From: Bathynomus jamesi
Taxonomy: Eukaryota; Arthropoda; Malacostraca; Isopoda; Cirolanidae
DNA length: 64,000 nt
Direction of reading: 5' to 3'
Assembly (NCBI GenBank): GCA_023014485.1
Contig: JAJOZX010003216.1
Span: forward strand, 372,001 to 436,000
Within the stretch, counting starts at the first letter, position 1. Every line of letters starts with the position of its first letter. The notes under the pieces are model-generated. The model saw only the letters and a program-made list of their open reading frames with translations, did no database searches and was not told the DNA's origin. The position numbers and the translations under genes were made by a program. This document shows positions 32,241-47,299 of this stretch, piece by piece.

Positions 32241-35200
32241 CTTTTTTTGAATTGAAATGAAATTGAAACAATTCTTTGAATAAAAAAGTGATAAATGACA
32301 AAGATTAAGGTAAATAATGATATAAATAAAGTTAAAGTAAGTTATATATATATACTACACACCTGCAAATTCACGAATAAATGCTACTATCAACATCTCC
32401 CGACGGACTCAACGAGCAAAGGAAAAAGTTTAAATGACAATAGGAATAAAAATAACAATAGGAACAACAATAGGAACACAATAAGCAAACAAGAAAATTT
32501 TTTCAACATCGCAGACACTATGAATGCTAAATGTCATCCACATGCAGTTGACACAGCTGGAAACCCCTGAGCCAAATCGCTACTGGGCAAGAAGCTACCA
32601 ATACAAGTAGGAGGAAATGGGTCTCTTTCAGAGGATCATAGAGCAAAGAATCAAGAGATATCGAAGGAAAACGAACTTGAAATGCACAAGGGGCAACGAA
32701 AAACAGAGAACATAAAAATTGTCCTGGCTAATATTCAAGGAATAAGACCAAACCAATCACTCAATAAGGTTTCGTACCTGAAAGGATTTATGGATGAAAC
32801 AAGGGTGGACATCGTATACCTCACAGAAACTCATCTTAAAGATTGCCAAGGAAATTGTGAAAACTGCGAACATTGTATTGATAAGAAAGAGAGAAATATA
32901 GAGGGCTTCAACTTAATAAGAACGGATAGAACGACGAGACGGAAAGGTGGCTGTGCTATATATGTACAGGAACATCATATGACAGAGACGATAATAAGTA
33001 AATCAAACAGCTATGTGGAACTCCTAGCAGTGAAAATAGAAAAACTAAACGTGGTAGTAATAGTCATCTATAGACCTCCAAGCACCCCAACCGAAAAATT
33101 CTCGGAGGCCATTGATGACATTAGAAAGCTAATAAAGGCTATAAACCCTCCATCCCCCAATATAATGATCTGCGGAGACTTTAACTTCCCATTTATAAAA
33201 TACAAAAAGGTGAATAGGAATATATATATTCACCAGGACAAGGGGGCCACAAGAGAAGACCAGGAACAAGCAAAAATGTTGATGGCTCTCACAAATGAGT
33301 TTATGCTGACACAGGAGATAACAGAAAATACCAGAAAAAATAACTGCCTGGATCTGGTATTCACGAGTAACACGAACTTGATTGCTGATATAAAAATAAC
33401 CCCAACCATTATCTCAGACCACAACTTAATCGAGATATCAACAAATATGATAGCAGCATTAGAAGACAATGCACATATTGTGGAAAGAAGTAAATTCGGG
33501 GCCTTTAACTTAAACTCGAAGACTATAAATTGGGAAGCAATCGGATCGCACATGGCCCAAATAGAATGGAGAACAATTTTTTAGAATAAAACAACTGAAG
33601 AAATGCTAACAACCTTGGAGGAAAAAATGCTGAGAATTTTAGAAAAATATGCTCCAAAATCACAGCCAAAAGGAAAGAGGAGCTGGCTAGAAAGGCAAAA
33701 GAGAAGACTATTCCACAAAAGAAAGAGAGTGGAGGCGAAGTTAGGTAACTGTGGAGATAATGACAAGAAAGCAATAAAAGAAAAACTGGAGGGTATCGAT
33801 AGGGAAATACAAGCCCTGATTAAGGACCATACAGAGAGGGAAGAGGAAAAGGCGGTAGAAGCAATAAAGGAAAATCCAAAATACTTCTATAGCTATGCAA
33901 AAAGGAAAACAAAAACACGCGTCGCTATTGGGCCCTTAAGGACGGGAAATAATGAACTAACCGACGATCCAAAAGAAATATCTGATACATTGAGAGCTCA
34001 ATATGAATCAGTTTTCAGTACCCCAAAAAGTGACAAAGCGATACCTGACATAAATGCATTCTTTGAAGAGGAATTGCAAGGAGTATATATAACAGACTTT
34101 GATTTTACACCAAAAGATGTAGCGAGAGCTATAGGACAAATGAAACTACATTCAGCTGCAGGTCCGGATAATTGGAACGCATTATTGATTAAAAACTGTA
34201 AAAATGAAATAGCTACACCTTTATACTGGATATGGAGAAGATCCCTAGACACTGGGGAAATACCGAGCATCTTGAAAAGAGCAAACATTGTCCCTATATA
34301 TAAAGGAGGGGACAGATCTCAAGCAAAGAACTATAGACTAGTGTCATTGATGTCCCACCTCACCAAAGTATTTGAAAGAATAGTTAGAGAGAAAATTTAT
34401 GATTTCCTGGAGACACGGGAAAGATTCAATGAAAATCAGCATGGATTCCGATCAGGTAGATCATGCCTATCACAACTAATAGAGCACTACAACAATATCC
34501 TAGATGCATTGGAAGGCAATGACAACTACGATGTTATATACACAGATTTTGCTAAAGTTTTCGATAAATGTGACCATGGTATAATAGCACATAAAATTAA
34601 AGACATGGGAATAACAGGCAAAGTGGGAAAATGGATCTACAACTTCCTTAGTGATCGTCTGCAGGTCGTCAAAATTCAAGGTATATCATCATCAGAATCG
34701 GAAGTACGCAGCTCAGTACCACAAGGGACAGTACTGGCCCCACTCCTGTTCATTATCATGCTAACAGACATAGACAGTAGAGTAAACAGCAATAGTATAG
34801 TAACATCCTTTGCAGATGATACAAAGATCAGCAGAAAAATCAGCAATGTACATGACGTGGAGGCCTTGCAGAGGAACACGAACAAAATATACAAATGGTC
34901 AGAAGACAACATGATGTCATTCAACACCGAGAAATTTCAGCTCTTGAGATATGGTAGAAAAGAAGAACTTAGACTGCATATTATGCTCCAGATAGACAGG
35001 AAATTCAGAGAAGCATGAAAGCGATTGATCTCGGGATAATAATGACAGATGATGCGAAATTCGAAACACAAAATCAGATAGTGATAAATAAAGCAAAAAG
35101 AGTCGCCATACAGGTTCTAAGAACTTTCAAGAGAAGGGACAGGACAGTAATGATTCCCCCGCTAAAAACACTGATTATACCAAAACTTGAATACTGCTCA

Positions 35201-35782
35201 GTTTTGACATCCCCATATAAAAAGGAAGAAACTAATAAACTAGAAGAAACGCAAAGGCAATTCACAGCCAAGATTGATGGCTGCAAAGAACTCAACTACT
35301 GGGAAAGACTACGTAAACTAAATCTATACTCACTGGAAAGAAGAAGAGAGAGGTACATCATAATCTACATATGGAAAATGATCGAAAAACTGGTACCAAA
35401 CAAAACTAAACCCAATTACCATTCAAACAACACTGGAAAATAGGAAAGGCAGAATGTGTAGTGTTCCCAAATTAAAGGCCTGACAAGGGACCTCCTCAAC
35501 CCTGAAGGAAAATAGCTTGGTTGTCAGGGGGCCAAGACTTTTCAACCAGCTTCCTAAGGACCTCAGAAACGTAACAGGGGTCAAAGTTGAAGTCTTCAAG
35601 AAAAGACTGGATGCCTGGCTCAGGACAGTACCAGATGAGCCAGGCGTGCCTGGCTATGTCCGGTGGAGAGCGCAAGAAAGCAACTTGCTCCTCCACCAGG
35701 CCAGACCTAGAGGCGGGGCCACCAGCTTGACCTCTGTGTGAAGAGAGACCAACGCACGAAACAACAAGGTTCATAAGGTAAG

Positions 35783-35786
<4 letters not shown>
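32241..35786 (+). mobile_element. CR1-superfamily LINE, almost full length
   Basis: Endonuclease, RT and C-terminal domains are all present on + (32682-35741), preceded by an Asn-rich possible ORF1 remnant (32295-32570). The 3' end is CATAAGGTAAGG next to a TA repeat. Confidence 0.85.
32682..35741 (+). pseudogene. LINE ORF2: endonuclease and reverse transcriptase, lightly broken
   Basis: Residues from 32682: IVLANIQGIRPNQS, IVYLTETHLKD (Glu of the AP-endonuclease), VIVIYRPPSTP, MICGDFNFP, ISDHNLIEI (Asp-His). A single TAG at 33582-33584 separates this from the RT in the same frame: AAGPDNWNALLIKNC, NIVPIYKGGDRSQAKNYR, NQHGFRSGRSCLSQL, YTDFAKVFDKCDH (motif A Asp kept), SSVPQGTVLAPLLF, SFADDTKISRK (FADD kept). 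A one-base shift near 34979 leads to DLGIIMTDDAKFE and LIIPKLEYCSVLTSPYKKEE (35015-35443). After another break comes the family C-terminus GPRLFNQLPKDLRNVTGVKV...VPDEPGVPGY (35517-35741). Only about three lesions: relatively young. Confidence 0.85.

Positions 35787-35840
<54 letters not shown>
35787..35840. repeat. (TA)n microsatellite
   Basis: About 27 TA units between the LINE 3' end and the Penelope palindrome. Confidence 0.95.
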
Positions 35841-35846
<6 letters not shown>

Positions 35847-36254
35847 CAAGAGAAATCCAATGACAAGGAGGAATGTAAATGCCATGAAAAGTCTTCTTTA
35901 ATGCAACGTTTCAAGCAATATGCTCATCTTCAGGCTAAATAATAATAATATGAAATTAAAATCAATAAACAATTAAAACAAGACAAAACAGTTTCTATAA
36001 GACCAATTCTTAAAAACAAAATTTAAAAAGACTAAAAGAAGGTTAAATTCAAAGTTATTAAAATTTACATATAAAATTACAAGAAATTTAAAAAGCTATT
36101 TTTAAATTACATATAGTAAATTTGAAATTAATACAATGGAATAACATTACTAACCCTTCATTGCTGGTTCTGAGGCACAAGTAATTTTAAAACAAAACAC
36201 ATGGAACATACTATGGGTTGGGTGGTTGGAGAGTTATAAATTGGGAAGGGGGAA

Positions 36255-36605
36255 TTATAAAAAATTTAAAGGGACAGCTGAGGAATCAACATTTAGAGAA
36301 GGGGTCAATGTTTTTATATAAAGAGATTCCAAAATTCTAAGTGAGTTGGAACAAGAGTTATACCCGAGAATTTTAAAATTATCTAAAGTGACATCAGTTT
36401 TACACTTAATACTATGTTCCCGGATACTAGAGGCTTCTTTTTTATTTAAAATTTTACCTGTTCGGCAACTTATTCCCATATGCGAATAAAATCTAGCCCT
36501 GAGAGAGCGCACAGTGCTGCCAATATAAGTACCAAGGAGACACCTTGGGCAAGTAAATAAATATACAACACCGCTACGCAATGAATCAGGAGTTCGATCC
36601 TTCAC
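36255..36605 (-). CDS. Penelope-like GIY-YIG endonuclease domain, left arm
   Basis: 117 codons on the minus strand: KDRTPDSLRSGVVYLFTCPR, then LGTYIGSTVRSLRARFYSHM (GIY-YIG core with its Arg), SIREHSIKC and a C-terminus LESLYIKTLTPSLN. In Penelope-like elements this domain nicks DNA for target-primed reverse transcription. A twin sits at 37317-37667 with two residue differences that I can see. No RT frame joins it on this strand, so it is a partial gene. Confidence 0.8.
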   Translation of the reverse strand: MKDRTPDSLRSGVVYLFTCPRCLLGTYIGSTVRSLRARFYSHMGISCRTGKILNKKEASSIREHSIKCKTDVTLDNFKILGYNSCSNSLRILESLYIKTLTPSLNVDSSAVPLNFL

Positions 36606-36829
36606 TGAGAAAAAGCTACCTAAAGACGTTTTATTAATAAATATAATGTGAAAATCAGTATGATAAAATTTTTTTTTAACAACTTCGTAAATTTAAGTTT
36701 AAATTCTTTATTCATGGACCCATTTCAGGTACCAAGAAATATTTTACATCTTTAGGCACTGAAATACAGGGAAGTTGAGGGCTATAAACATTATTTAAGA
36801 ATTCTCTGCACCCCAATATAACTTACACA

Positions 36830-37667
36830 ATGGAAACTGAGGAAAATGGCTCCCTTCCCTTTTTAGATCTTTTAATTTCGAAAAAAGGGGATTCTATTAC
36901 TACATCAGTTTACAGGAAACCCACTTTTACCAGTTTGGGCATGAATTTTTTTAGTTTTACTGATTTTAACTATAAGATGTCGTGCATTAAAAGACTCTTG
37001 TTCAGAGGATATAATTTGACTTCTAGTTTTACCTTACTTAACGATGAATTTAATAATTTAAGATTATATTTACCAATAATAGTTTTCCTGTTCAATATGT
37101 AGATAAACTAATAAGATCTTTCTTAAATAATGTTTATAGCCCTCAACTTCCCTGTATTTCAGTGCCTAAAGATGTAAAATATTTCTTGGTACCTGAAATG
37201 GGTCCCATGAATAAAGAATTTAAACTTAAATTTACGAAGTTGTTAAAAAAAAATTTTATCATACTGATTTTCACATTATATTTATTAATAAAACGTCTTT
37301 AGATAGCTTTTTCTCAGTGAAGGATCGAACTCCTGATTCGTTGCGTAGCGGTGTTGTATATTTATTTACTTGCCCAAGGTGTCTCCTTGGTACTTATATT
37401 GGCAGCACCGTGCGCTCTCTCAGGGCTAGATTTTATTCGCATATGGGAATAAGTTGCCGAACAGGTAAAATTTTAAATAAAAAAGAAGCCTCTAGTATCT
37501 GGGAACATAGTATTAAATGTAAAACTGATGTCACTTTAGATAATTTTAAAATTCTCAGGTATAACTCTTGTTCCAACTCACTTAGAATTTTGGAATCTCT
37601 TTATATAAAAACATTGACCCCTTCTCTAAATGTTGATTCCTCAGCTGTCCCTTTAAATTTTTTATAA
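36830..37667 (+). pseudogene. Penelope-like RT C-terminus plus GIY-YIG, right half
   Basis: From 36830: ENGSLPFLDLLISKKGDS, TSVYRKPTFTSLGMNFFSF, YKMSCIKRLLFRGYNL, the conserved C-terminal part of Penelope RTs. The frame breaks near 37080-37140, continues as GPMNKEFKLKFTKLLKKNFY and FINKTSLDSFF, and flows into KDRTPDSLRSGVVYLF and the GIY-YIG domain (37317-37667), ending at 37667. Upstream RT palm and fingers are missing. Confidence 0.82.
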
Positions 37668-37988
37668 TTCCCCCTTCCCAATTTATAACTCTCCAACCAC
37701 CCAACCCATAGTATGTTCCATGTGTTTTGTTTTAAAATTACTTGTGCCTCGGAACCAGCAATGAAGGGTTAGTAATGTTATTCCATTGTATTAATTTCAA
37801 ATTTACTATATGTAATTTAAAAATAGCTTTTTAAATTTCTTGTAATTTTATATGTAAATTTTAATAACTTTGAATTTAACCTTCTTTTAGTCTTTTTAAA
37901 TTTTGTTTTTAAGAATTGGTCTTATAGAAACTGTTTTGTCTTGTTTTAATTGTTTATTGATTTTAATTTCATATTATTATTATTTAGC

Positions 37989-38014
37989 CTGAAGATGAGC
38001 ATATTGCTCGAAAC
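37989..38014 (+). other. Hammerhead-like hairpin at Penelope 3' end
   Basis: CTGAAGA-T-GAGC-ATATT-GCTC-GAAACG: the conserved hammerhead boxes CUGANGA and GAAA flank a perfect four-pair stem, with one extra U after the first box. A mirrored copy lies at 35909-35933. Penelope-like elements are known to carry hammerhead motifs; the extra U makes activity uncertain. Confidence 0.5.
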
Positions 38015-38081
38015 GTTGCATTAAAGAAGACTTTTCATGGCATTTACATTCCTCCTTGTCATTGGATTTCTCTTGAATATT

Positions 38082-38110
38082 AAATTGAAGCTTTTTAGAA
38101 GCAACCCGCA

Positions 38111-38142
<32 letters not shown>
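38082..38142. repeat. (TA)n microsatellite and short spacer
   Basis: TA repeat at about 38115-38146 between Penelope and SINE sequence. Confidence 0.85.
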
Positions 38143-38147
<5 letters not shown>

Positions 38148-38715
38148 CGTAAAGAATGACGCTTGTATAGGAGAATATTCCGCGCAAGATGAGAAGGAGA
38201 GAATGAAACAAATGAAAAAATGAGATAACCACCCGGGAATCGAACCCGGGATCTTCCGATTGCCAGTCAGATATGATAACCATTACACCACGGGCCTCAC
38301 TCAATCAAATGCCGTAATTCCTCTACATACGTGGGTGGTTACCTCATTTTTTCATTTGTTTCGTTCTCTCCTCATCTTGTGCGGAATATTCTCCTATACA
38401 AGCGTCGTTCTTTACGTTAATTATACTGCATGTTTGCAGTTCAAATGTATATAATGTACGGCATGCGGGAGGTGCCCCATTGGGGCATTGGTTTCTACGC
38501 ATATGTAGAGGAATTACGGCATTTGATTGAATGAGGCCCGTGGTGTAATGGTTATCATATCTGACCGGCAATCGGAAGATCCCGGGTTCGATTCCCGGGT
38601 GGTTATCTCATTTTTTCATTTGTTTCGTTCTCTCCTCATCTTGCGCGGAATATTCTCCTATACAAGCGTTGTTCTTTACATTAATTATACTGCGTGTTTG
38701 CAGTTTAAATGTATG
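38143..38715. mobile_element. Inverted pair of tRNA-derived SINEs
   Basis: A SINE on minus (38312 to 38143) and one on + (38530 to about 38710) share a tRNA-like head (GGCCCGTGGTGTAATGG A box, GGTTCGATTCC B box, anticodon-position GGC) and the same tail (CTCATTTTTTCATTTGTTTC ... TTCTCCTATACAAGCG). A third, head-less tail lies at 38333-38457. The anticodon stem pairs but the acceptor stem does not, so these are repeats, not tRNA genes. Confidence 0.8.
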
Positions 38716-38737
38716 TATATGTATATATATATATATA

Positions 38738-39583
38738 CAGGGTGGGCCGAAAGTCTGGATCCATAGGAAAATATTTATTTTAATACATAAATTACAACAA
38801 ATGGTAAATACTTAAAATGAATATCAACTTTAACTCGTAAATGCGTATCCGTGATACTGTACATTGGTTCGTACTGCAGTATAAACAACAAATTATAACA
38901 AATGCTCAAATTGGCGGCCTCTGACATCGAGACACTTAGGGATGGAATTTATGATTTTTAATAATTCTTTGAATTGACGTTCTCGAGATGCGTGTTTCAT
39001 TTGATAATCTTCTTGTTGACTTTACTGGACTATTCGTTAAAGTTTCACATACCATTGCAGAGGTATTTTCATCAGTTGCAGTTTTTGGATGACCAGAACG
39101 CCGTCGATCATGTACTCTTCCTGTTTCTTTGAAACGTTTAAACAACTATTCGTTAAAGTTTCACATACCATTGCAGAGGTATTTTCATCAGTTGCAGTTT
39201 TTGGATGACCAGAACGCCGTCGATCATGTACTCTTCCTGTTTCTTTGAAACGTTTAAACAACTTGCCAACAGTTGCATGTGTTACTGGATGCTTATCAGG
39301 ATGATTTCTATTGAATTCGGTAGCAACTTCTCTGTGTGTAGCGCCCTGTCTTGCGTACATGAGCACAAGTTCTACCTGGTCTTCTTCTGTTAGATTCGAA
39401 GCCATTTCTGGGCTGAAATAAAAAAAGTATTTGAGTATTTATACTGGAGTACGAACTACTGTACAGTATCACGGATACGCATTTACGAGTTAAAGTTGAT
39501 ATTCATTTTAAGTATTTACCATTTGTTGTAATTTATGTATTAAAATAAATATTTTCCTATAGATCCAGACTTTCGGCCCACCC

Positions 39584-39585
<2 letters not shown>
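38738..39585 (-). mobile_element. mariner remnant with about 140-bp terminal repeats
   Basis: Ends CAGGGTGGGCCGAAAGTCTG mirrored at 39585, and the inverted match runs on through the ATTACAACAAATGG block. Only the DNA-binding half of the transposase remains. Confidence 0.85.
38936..39405 (-). pseudogene. mariner transposase N-terminus with a 116-bp tandem duplication
   Basis: The start MASNLTEEDQVELVLMYARQ at 39405 gives a helix-turn-helix domain (GATHREVATEFNRNHPDKHP, ATVGKLFKRFKETGRVHD, RRRSGHPKTATDE). The stretch KRFKETGRV...CETLTNS is then repeated because 39029-39144 and 39145-39260 are direct copies; the duplication shifts the frame. Coding ends STRRLSNETRISRTSIQRII near 38936. No catalytic domain follows before the left end. 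Confidence 0.82.
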
Positions 39586-39586
<1 letters not shown>

Positions 39587-39636
<50 letters not shown>

Positions 39637-39640
39637 ATAA
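39587..39640. repeat. (TA)n microsatellite
   Basis: Long TA run, again immediately outside a DNA transposon end. Confidence 0.95.
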
Positions 39641-39723
39641 ATCTTTCTCTGTATATTACTTAAAGAATCAATTGAAGGATACCAAAATCAAAATATTCAC
39701 CTTAAGAAATTTAAAATCTTAAA

Positions 39724-41871
39724 TTACTGACACCACTGGCCTTTCCATTGGAACACAGGTAGCTTTTTTCTCGACTCCAGTACATTCAAAATATATTTAT
39801 GTCTGTTTTTGTAACTAATTCTATCTTGTGATGCTTCTGTTACCACATTTACAGCATGTTCTACTCCCCTGGCTGTGACAGGGAAAAGGAATAAGCTGAA
39901 GTGGTTCACTTCGATCTTTAAGATCATCATCATTTGTCAAATTCTGTGAAATAGGTGGAGGGGTGATGGTTTCGTTGTCCCAGTCGATCATGTTAGGATA
40001 ATCGTCTGCTTCAAAGTTCAGTGTTTTTGGCAGCTCAAAATTTCTCGCATTGGTGCTCCTAGTTCTTGCTCGAATGATGTGCTGAAGAGCCAGCTCTCTG
40101 ACCTCTCTTCTTGTGTCTGTTATCATTGAGAGTAAGATATTTTCTGGGTGGGCAAAATAGGCATTATTTCTGAGGACACGCTCCATAATCATCCGATACT
40201 TTTTATCTAAGCCTTTAAGCAAGTGTATGATATACCAAAAATTAGATGCTCCCTCATTTGCCTTTGGATGAGACTTTATCCAAAACCAGCCTGGAGCATA
40301 AACCAGCATTATAATTTTTACTAGGTCTTGGATGTTTTTGTCTGGATTCCGTGTAGAGACATATAAACGCAGGATCCTGTTTGCTTGTGTTAGCCATCTT
40401 GCATGATGGAGGGCACCTGGGGATCTGGTGGCTAACGCTTGTGAGATGCGTCCAGATTGTATGCTAATGCACATTTCATATATATATTTTTGGTCACTGC
40501 TGAAACTTTTAACAATATCGGCCGAAACTTCTTTGATGTTGCCCTCTACAGGGGTATAATCAACTATATCCAGTTTAGTCAAATCCTTTCTGAGTTTATT
40601 TCCAAGAGAACCTTTGAAGGTGTTTGGTCCCGAAGTTTTTTCATCAATTGCTTCAAATACGTGCCTGAAGGGCAGTTCGCTTGCATGCAAAAGGCAAATC
40701 AGCCATTGTACCGGCCTGTCCAGATATAATTTAATCAATTTTAGCACTCCACCAATCCTGCCAGTGTTCACTGGGGGTGCCATCACATAGCAAAGCTTTG
40801 AGGGATTCTTTGCTGTTAGAATCAACTATAAAAGTTATTATTTCATCTGCAATACAACAAGCAGTTCCGTTATCTGGAGCTATATGATCCATGTAAACAT
40901 CACCAGGTTCTTTGATTATTACATAATGTTCTTCGTACTCCATTCCCTTCTTTGTCTTAGTTTGATCTTTTCTACCATCAAATCCGATGCCTTCAATCTG
41001 TGTGTTCTCTGATTTCACTTTGATTATGTTCTTTTTACCCACAAATATTCTTTCTCTCTCCACTTTTTTCCTATCCGACATATTTGTTTCGTTTAATATT
41101 CCCATATCCTTCAAAGCTGCATTTACTATAGCTGCAGTAGCTCTGTAACTTACACGGTATCTATTTGCTGTTATTGTTAAATTATAAATAATTCTGTTCT
41201 GATGGTTTTCTCTCAGCTCAAAATCCCGAACAAAGTGAATATCGTCGCCGCCATCATCAATTTCAATGCTCTCATCTTCCATAATATGTAAAGGGTCCAG
41301 TTTGCTGGTTGAGGCGACATTCATATCTAGGCTTATCTTGGCTCTTCTTTCTAATCCTTTAACTCTATCGTGGGTCCTTTTTCTTGTGGAAGTCGTTACT
41401 CTGTCGATTGGTCCTAGTTGGTTTTTTCTTTGTTTCTGCCCCACAAAAGACTCCCACTCAATCAATGGAACTCTAATATCACATCTGCAATCCGTTCGAC
41501 TGATTTTTTTTATCGTAACAAATACAAGTGCAAATATCAAACATTTCATCGAATGTCTCCACCTTCTGCTGAAAACTGTTGTTTCTTTGTTTTAATGGTA
41601 CTTTATTTAGCTTTGCTGCAGATTCTATCAATCGTTCAACTTTTATAGCTATTCCTTCAAATCCTATATGTGGAAAGGAAATCTTCTCCCAAATGGCTTC
41701 CACATCTTTAGTGACAATTCTATAACATTCTTTTGCTGTTCTAGAACCTTTCGAAATCAGTTCTTCTCGTTTTCTTACCAATAAATAATGCCTAAATATG
41801 TCAGCCTTTGAAGGTGGAAATTCTGCAGGGTGACCAAATGTTGAATTGTGCGTTTTGCTTCTTGTCGCCAT
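39724..41871 (-). pseudogene. hAT-like DDE transposase, second subfamily, frameshifted
   Basis: The start MATRSKTHNSTFGHPAEF at 41871 gives the N-terminal domain (SKADIFRHYLLVRKREEL, FDEMFDICTC). A frameshift near 41520 leads to VPLIEWESFVGQKQRKNQLG and the D...R....R block (NRYRVSYRATAAIVNAALKD). Then IGFDGRKDQTKT (first Asp) and LLCDGT (second Asp), a shift near 40790, PVNTGRIGG, CLLHASELPFRHVFEAID (CxxH), and ALHHARWLTQANRIL (RW). A last shift near 39870 precedes GVEHAVNVVTEASQDRISYK (late Glu) and NVLESRKKLP, stopping at 39724. Same D-D-CxxH-RW-E layout as 10578-12831, but the FDGRKD and VEHAVNVVTEAS forms mark a separate subfamily. Element ends were not found; a TA repeat lies about 85 bases beyond the gene's 3' end. 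Confidence 0.78.
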
Positions 41872-42336
41872 GATTTCACTTATTTAGGCCTAGTAGCATT
41901 AATAACAAGAAACTAATTGTTAAATTCTAGCAGTTGAATCATTCAGTCTGAATTTAATATAACTCATTTGGAATTAAATCATAACTCATTCAATCATAAA
42001 CAATCTGAAACTAAACAAAAAATGTGACAATAATTTATATAATTCATCTAATATATCTAAATTAATCTATGTAATCTATTCAATCTATCTAAAACTCTAT
42101 CTAAATAATCTATCCAAATTAATCTAATCTACTTAATAAGACTTAATATAATGCATGATTGTCACATTTGGGGTTTATATCTGTGGAGAGAGTAAAATGG
42201 GGGGGATGCTATGGAAGGGGTAAGGGGGATCGCATATACTCATTTTTTTTTACAAGATGTTGAGATCATTTCCAATTACGTGCATACTGTGGAATTGGAG
42301 AAACTCGATTTTTGATGTGTTTCGACCCCCCCCCAG

Positions 42337-42401
<65 letters not shown>

Positions 42402-42409
42402 CACAATGT
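41872..42409. other. Non-coding flank with AT-rich repeats and (GT)n
   Basis: A run of CTAAATCTATCTAA-type imperfect repeats (42050-42130), G-runs near 42200, and a (GT)n at 42341-42400. Possibly the 5' part of the preceding transposon, but no terminal repeat was found. Confidence 0.5.
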
Positions 42410-42643
42410 CGATTTTAGAAGCATGTTTAGTTTAAGTGATAACCCAACTCGCAACAATGGTTGGAAGTTGGATTTGAAACGGTTTAGGACTAGTGACACG
42501 TGGAACAGCTACCTTCAGAAGTTGTGAACATTTCTTCTGTGGATCTGTTCAAGAAAAGGTTAGACCGAATCTTGAACACTATTTGAGGGTGTATGAATAT
42601 TTCCCTGGCACCCATTGCCATTGGTACCTCCTCGGTATTGCCC

Positions 42644-42735
<92 letters not shown>
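42410..42735 (+). mobile_element. CR1-type LINE 3' fragment with (TC)n tail
   Basis: Short piece homologous to 44010-44290 (ATGTCGATTTTAGAAG...), with an internal deletion, ending in C-run plus (CT)n at 42644-42735. Confidence 0.8.
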
Positions 42736-46464
<3,729 letters not shown>

Positions 46465-46683
46465 TTTTTGTGGACATTCGGTCTTGGCTCTTTCTTCATG
46501 TATAAAAAACTAAGGTACTGATATTAAAGCTGTTAATGTTTTTACTTCTTTTGAAGCTATCATTTTCTTATGATTTTAATTGTCGTGTTTCACTCGAGAG
46601 CTCATGTACACTCTAATAGAGAAAAGATGCAATTATTTAAAATGTATATCGGTGTATGTACGCATGATGTTTTGAAACTACAG
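46465..46683 (+). other. End of CCAR1 intron d-e
   Basis: Unique-looking AT-rich sequence leading to the acceptor at 46683. Confidence 0.7.
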
Positions 46684-46839
46684 GCGCTGAAAGTTGAACA
46701 AGAGAAGGAGGAACAGGAAAAGGCTATTGCGGAAAAAATGGAGACAGACGAATCGAGGAAGAAAGATGAAGAAGAGAGGAAGAGAGAAGAAGAAAAGAAG
46801 AAGAAGGAAGAGGAGGAGAAAAAGAAGGAAGAAGAAGAG
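46684..46839 (+). CDS. CCAR1: CCAR1 exon e: Lys/Glu-rich coiled region
   Basis: Acceptor CTACAG before 46684, donor GTAAGA at 46840; 52 codons in phase 0. Begins ALKVEQEKEEQEKA, matching the segment right after the SAP domain in CCAR1, then becomes an almost uninterrupted K/E/R coil. It follows an 18-kb intron, the longest inside the visible gene. Confidence 0.9.
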
Positions 46840-47143
46840 GTAAGAAAATTACCATTTCGATCATTCTACTAACTCGTTCTTATAACGAATGATATAATAA
46901 GGCTATAATGATTCAATATAAAGATTTGTTAATAATTTTTAAGCTTTTTCTTATGGTTTATTGAAGAAGAAAAAATTAATTTGATGTAAGGAACAACATG
47001 TCTCGTTCGTGTCAATATGCCTGCCTTGTTTCTGTGGTTCGAGTCTTGGATGCCCATGTATAAATGGGGACAGATGATAAAGGGCTTCAGTTGTTAACCT
47101 TTTTAAACTTTAAACGTGTTTTAACGCGCTCCTTTCTGAGCAG

Positions 47144-47299
47144 AGAAAGAAGGCGGAGGAGCGCGAACGAAGTCTTCTGGAGAAGCGATACACCTTACCA
47201 GAGCAACCCATGGTTGTGGTCCATCCGTCTCGCACAGCCAAATCGGGAAAATTCGATTGCACCACAATGTCGCTCTCCGTTCTTCTAGACTACAGACAG
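47144..47299 (+). CDS. CCAR1: CCAR1 exon f: conserved block, first half
   Basis: Acceptor CTGAGCAG before 47144, donor GTAATT at 47300; 52 codons in phase 0. Encodes RSLLEKRYTLPEQPMVVVHP and KSGKFDCTTMSLSVLLDYRQ, the signature block that I believe is the LAIKA domain of CCAR proteins. Diagnostic for the family. Confidence 0.95.

Larger units (their letters stand above)
35841..38081. mobile_element. Penelope-like palindrome with 961-bp arms
   Basis: Left arm 35841-36801 and right arm 37120-38081 are inverted copies that differ at only scattered bases. The 318-base spacer (36802-37119) continues the right arm's coding frame. The right half reads, on +, RT C-terminus, linker, GIY-YIG and 3' end; the left half is an inverted 3' part without the RT. 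Each arm ends in the CTGAAGATGAGC...GAAACG hairpin and the same terminal AATATTCAAGAG sequence. Confidence 0.92.

Noticed and set aside
38222..38300. Candidate tRNA-Ala (anticodon GGC) genes, two inverted copies
   Set aside because: A and B boxes and anticodon stem are good, but the acceptor stems do not pair and both copies share a long common tail, so they are SINE heads.
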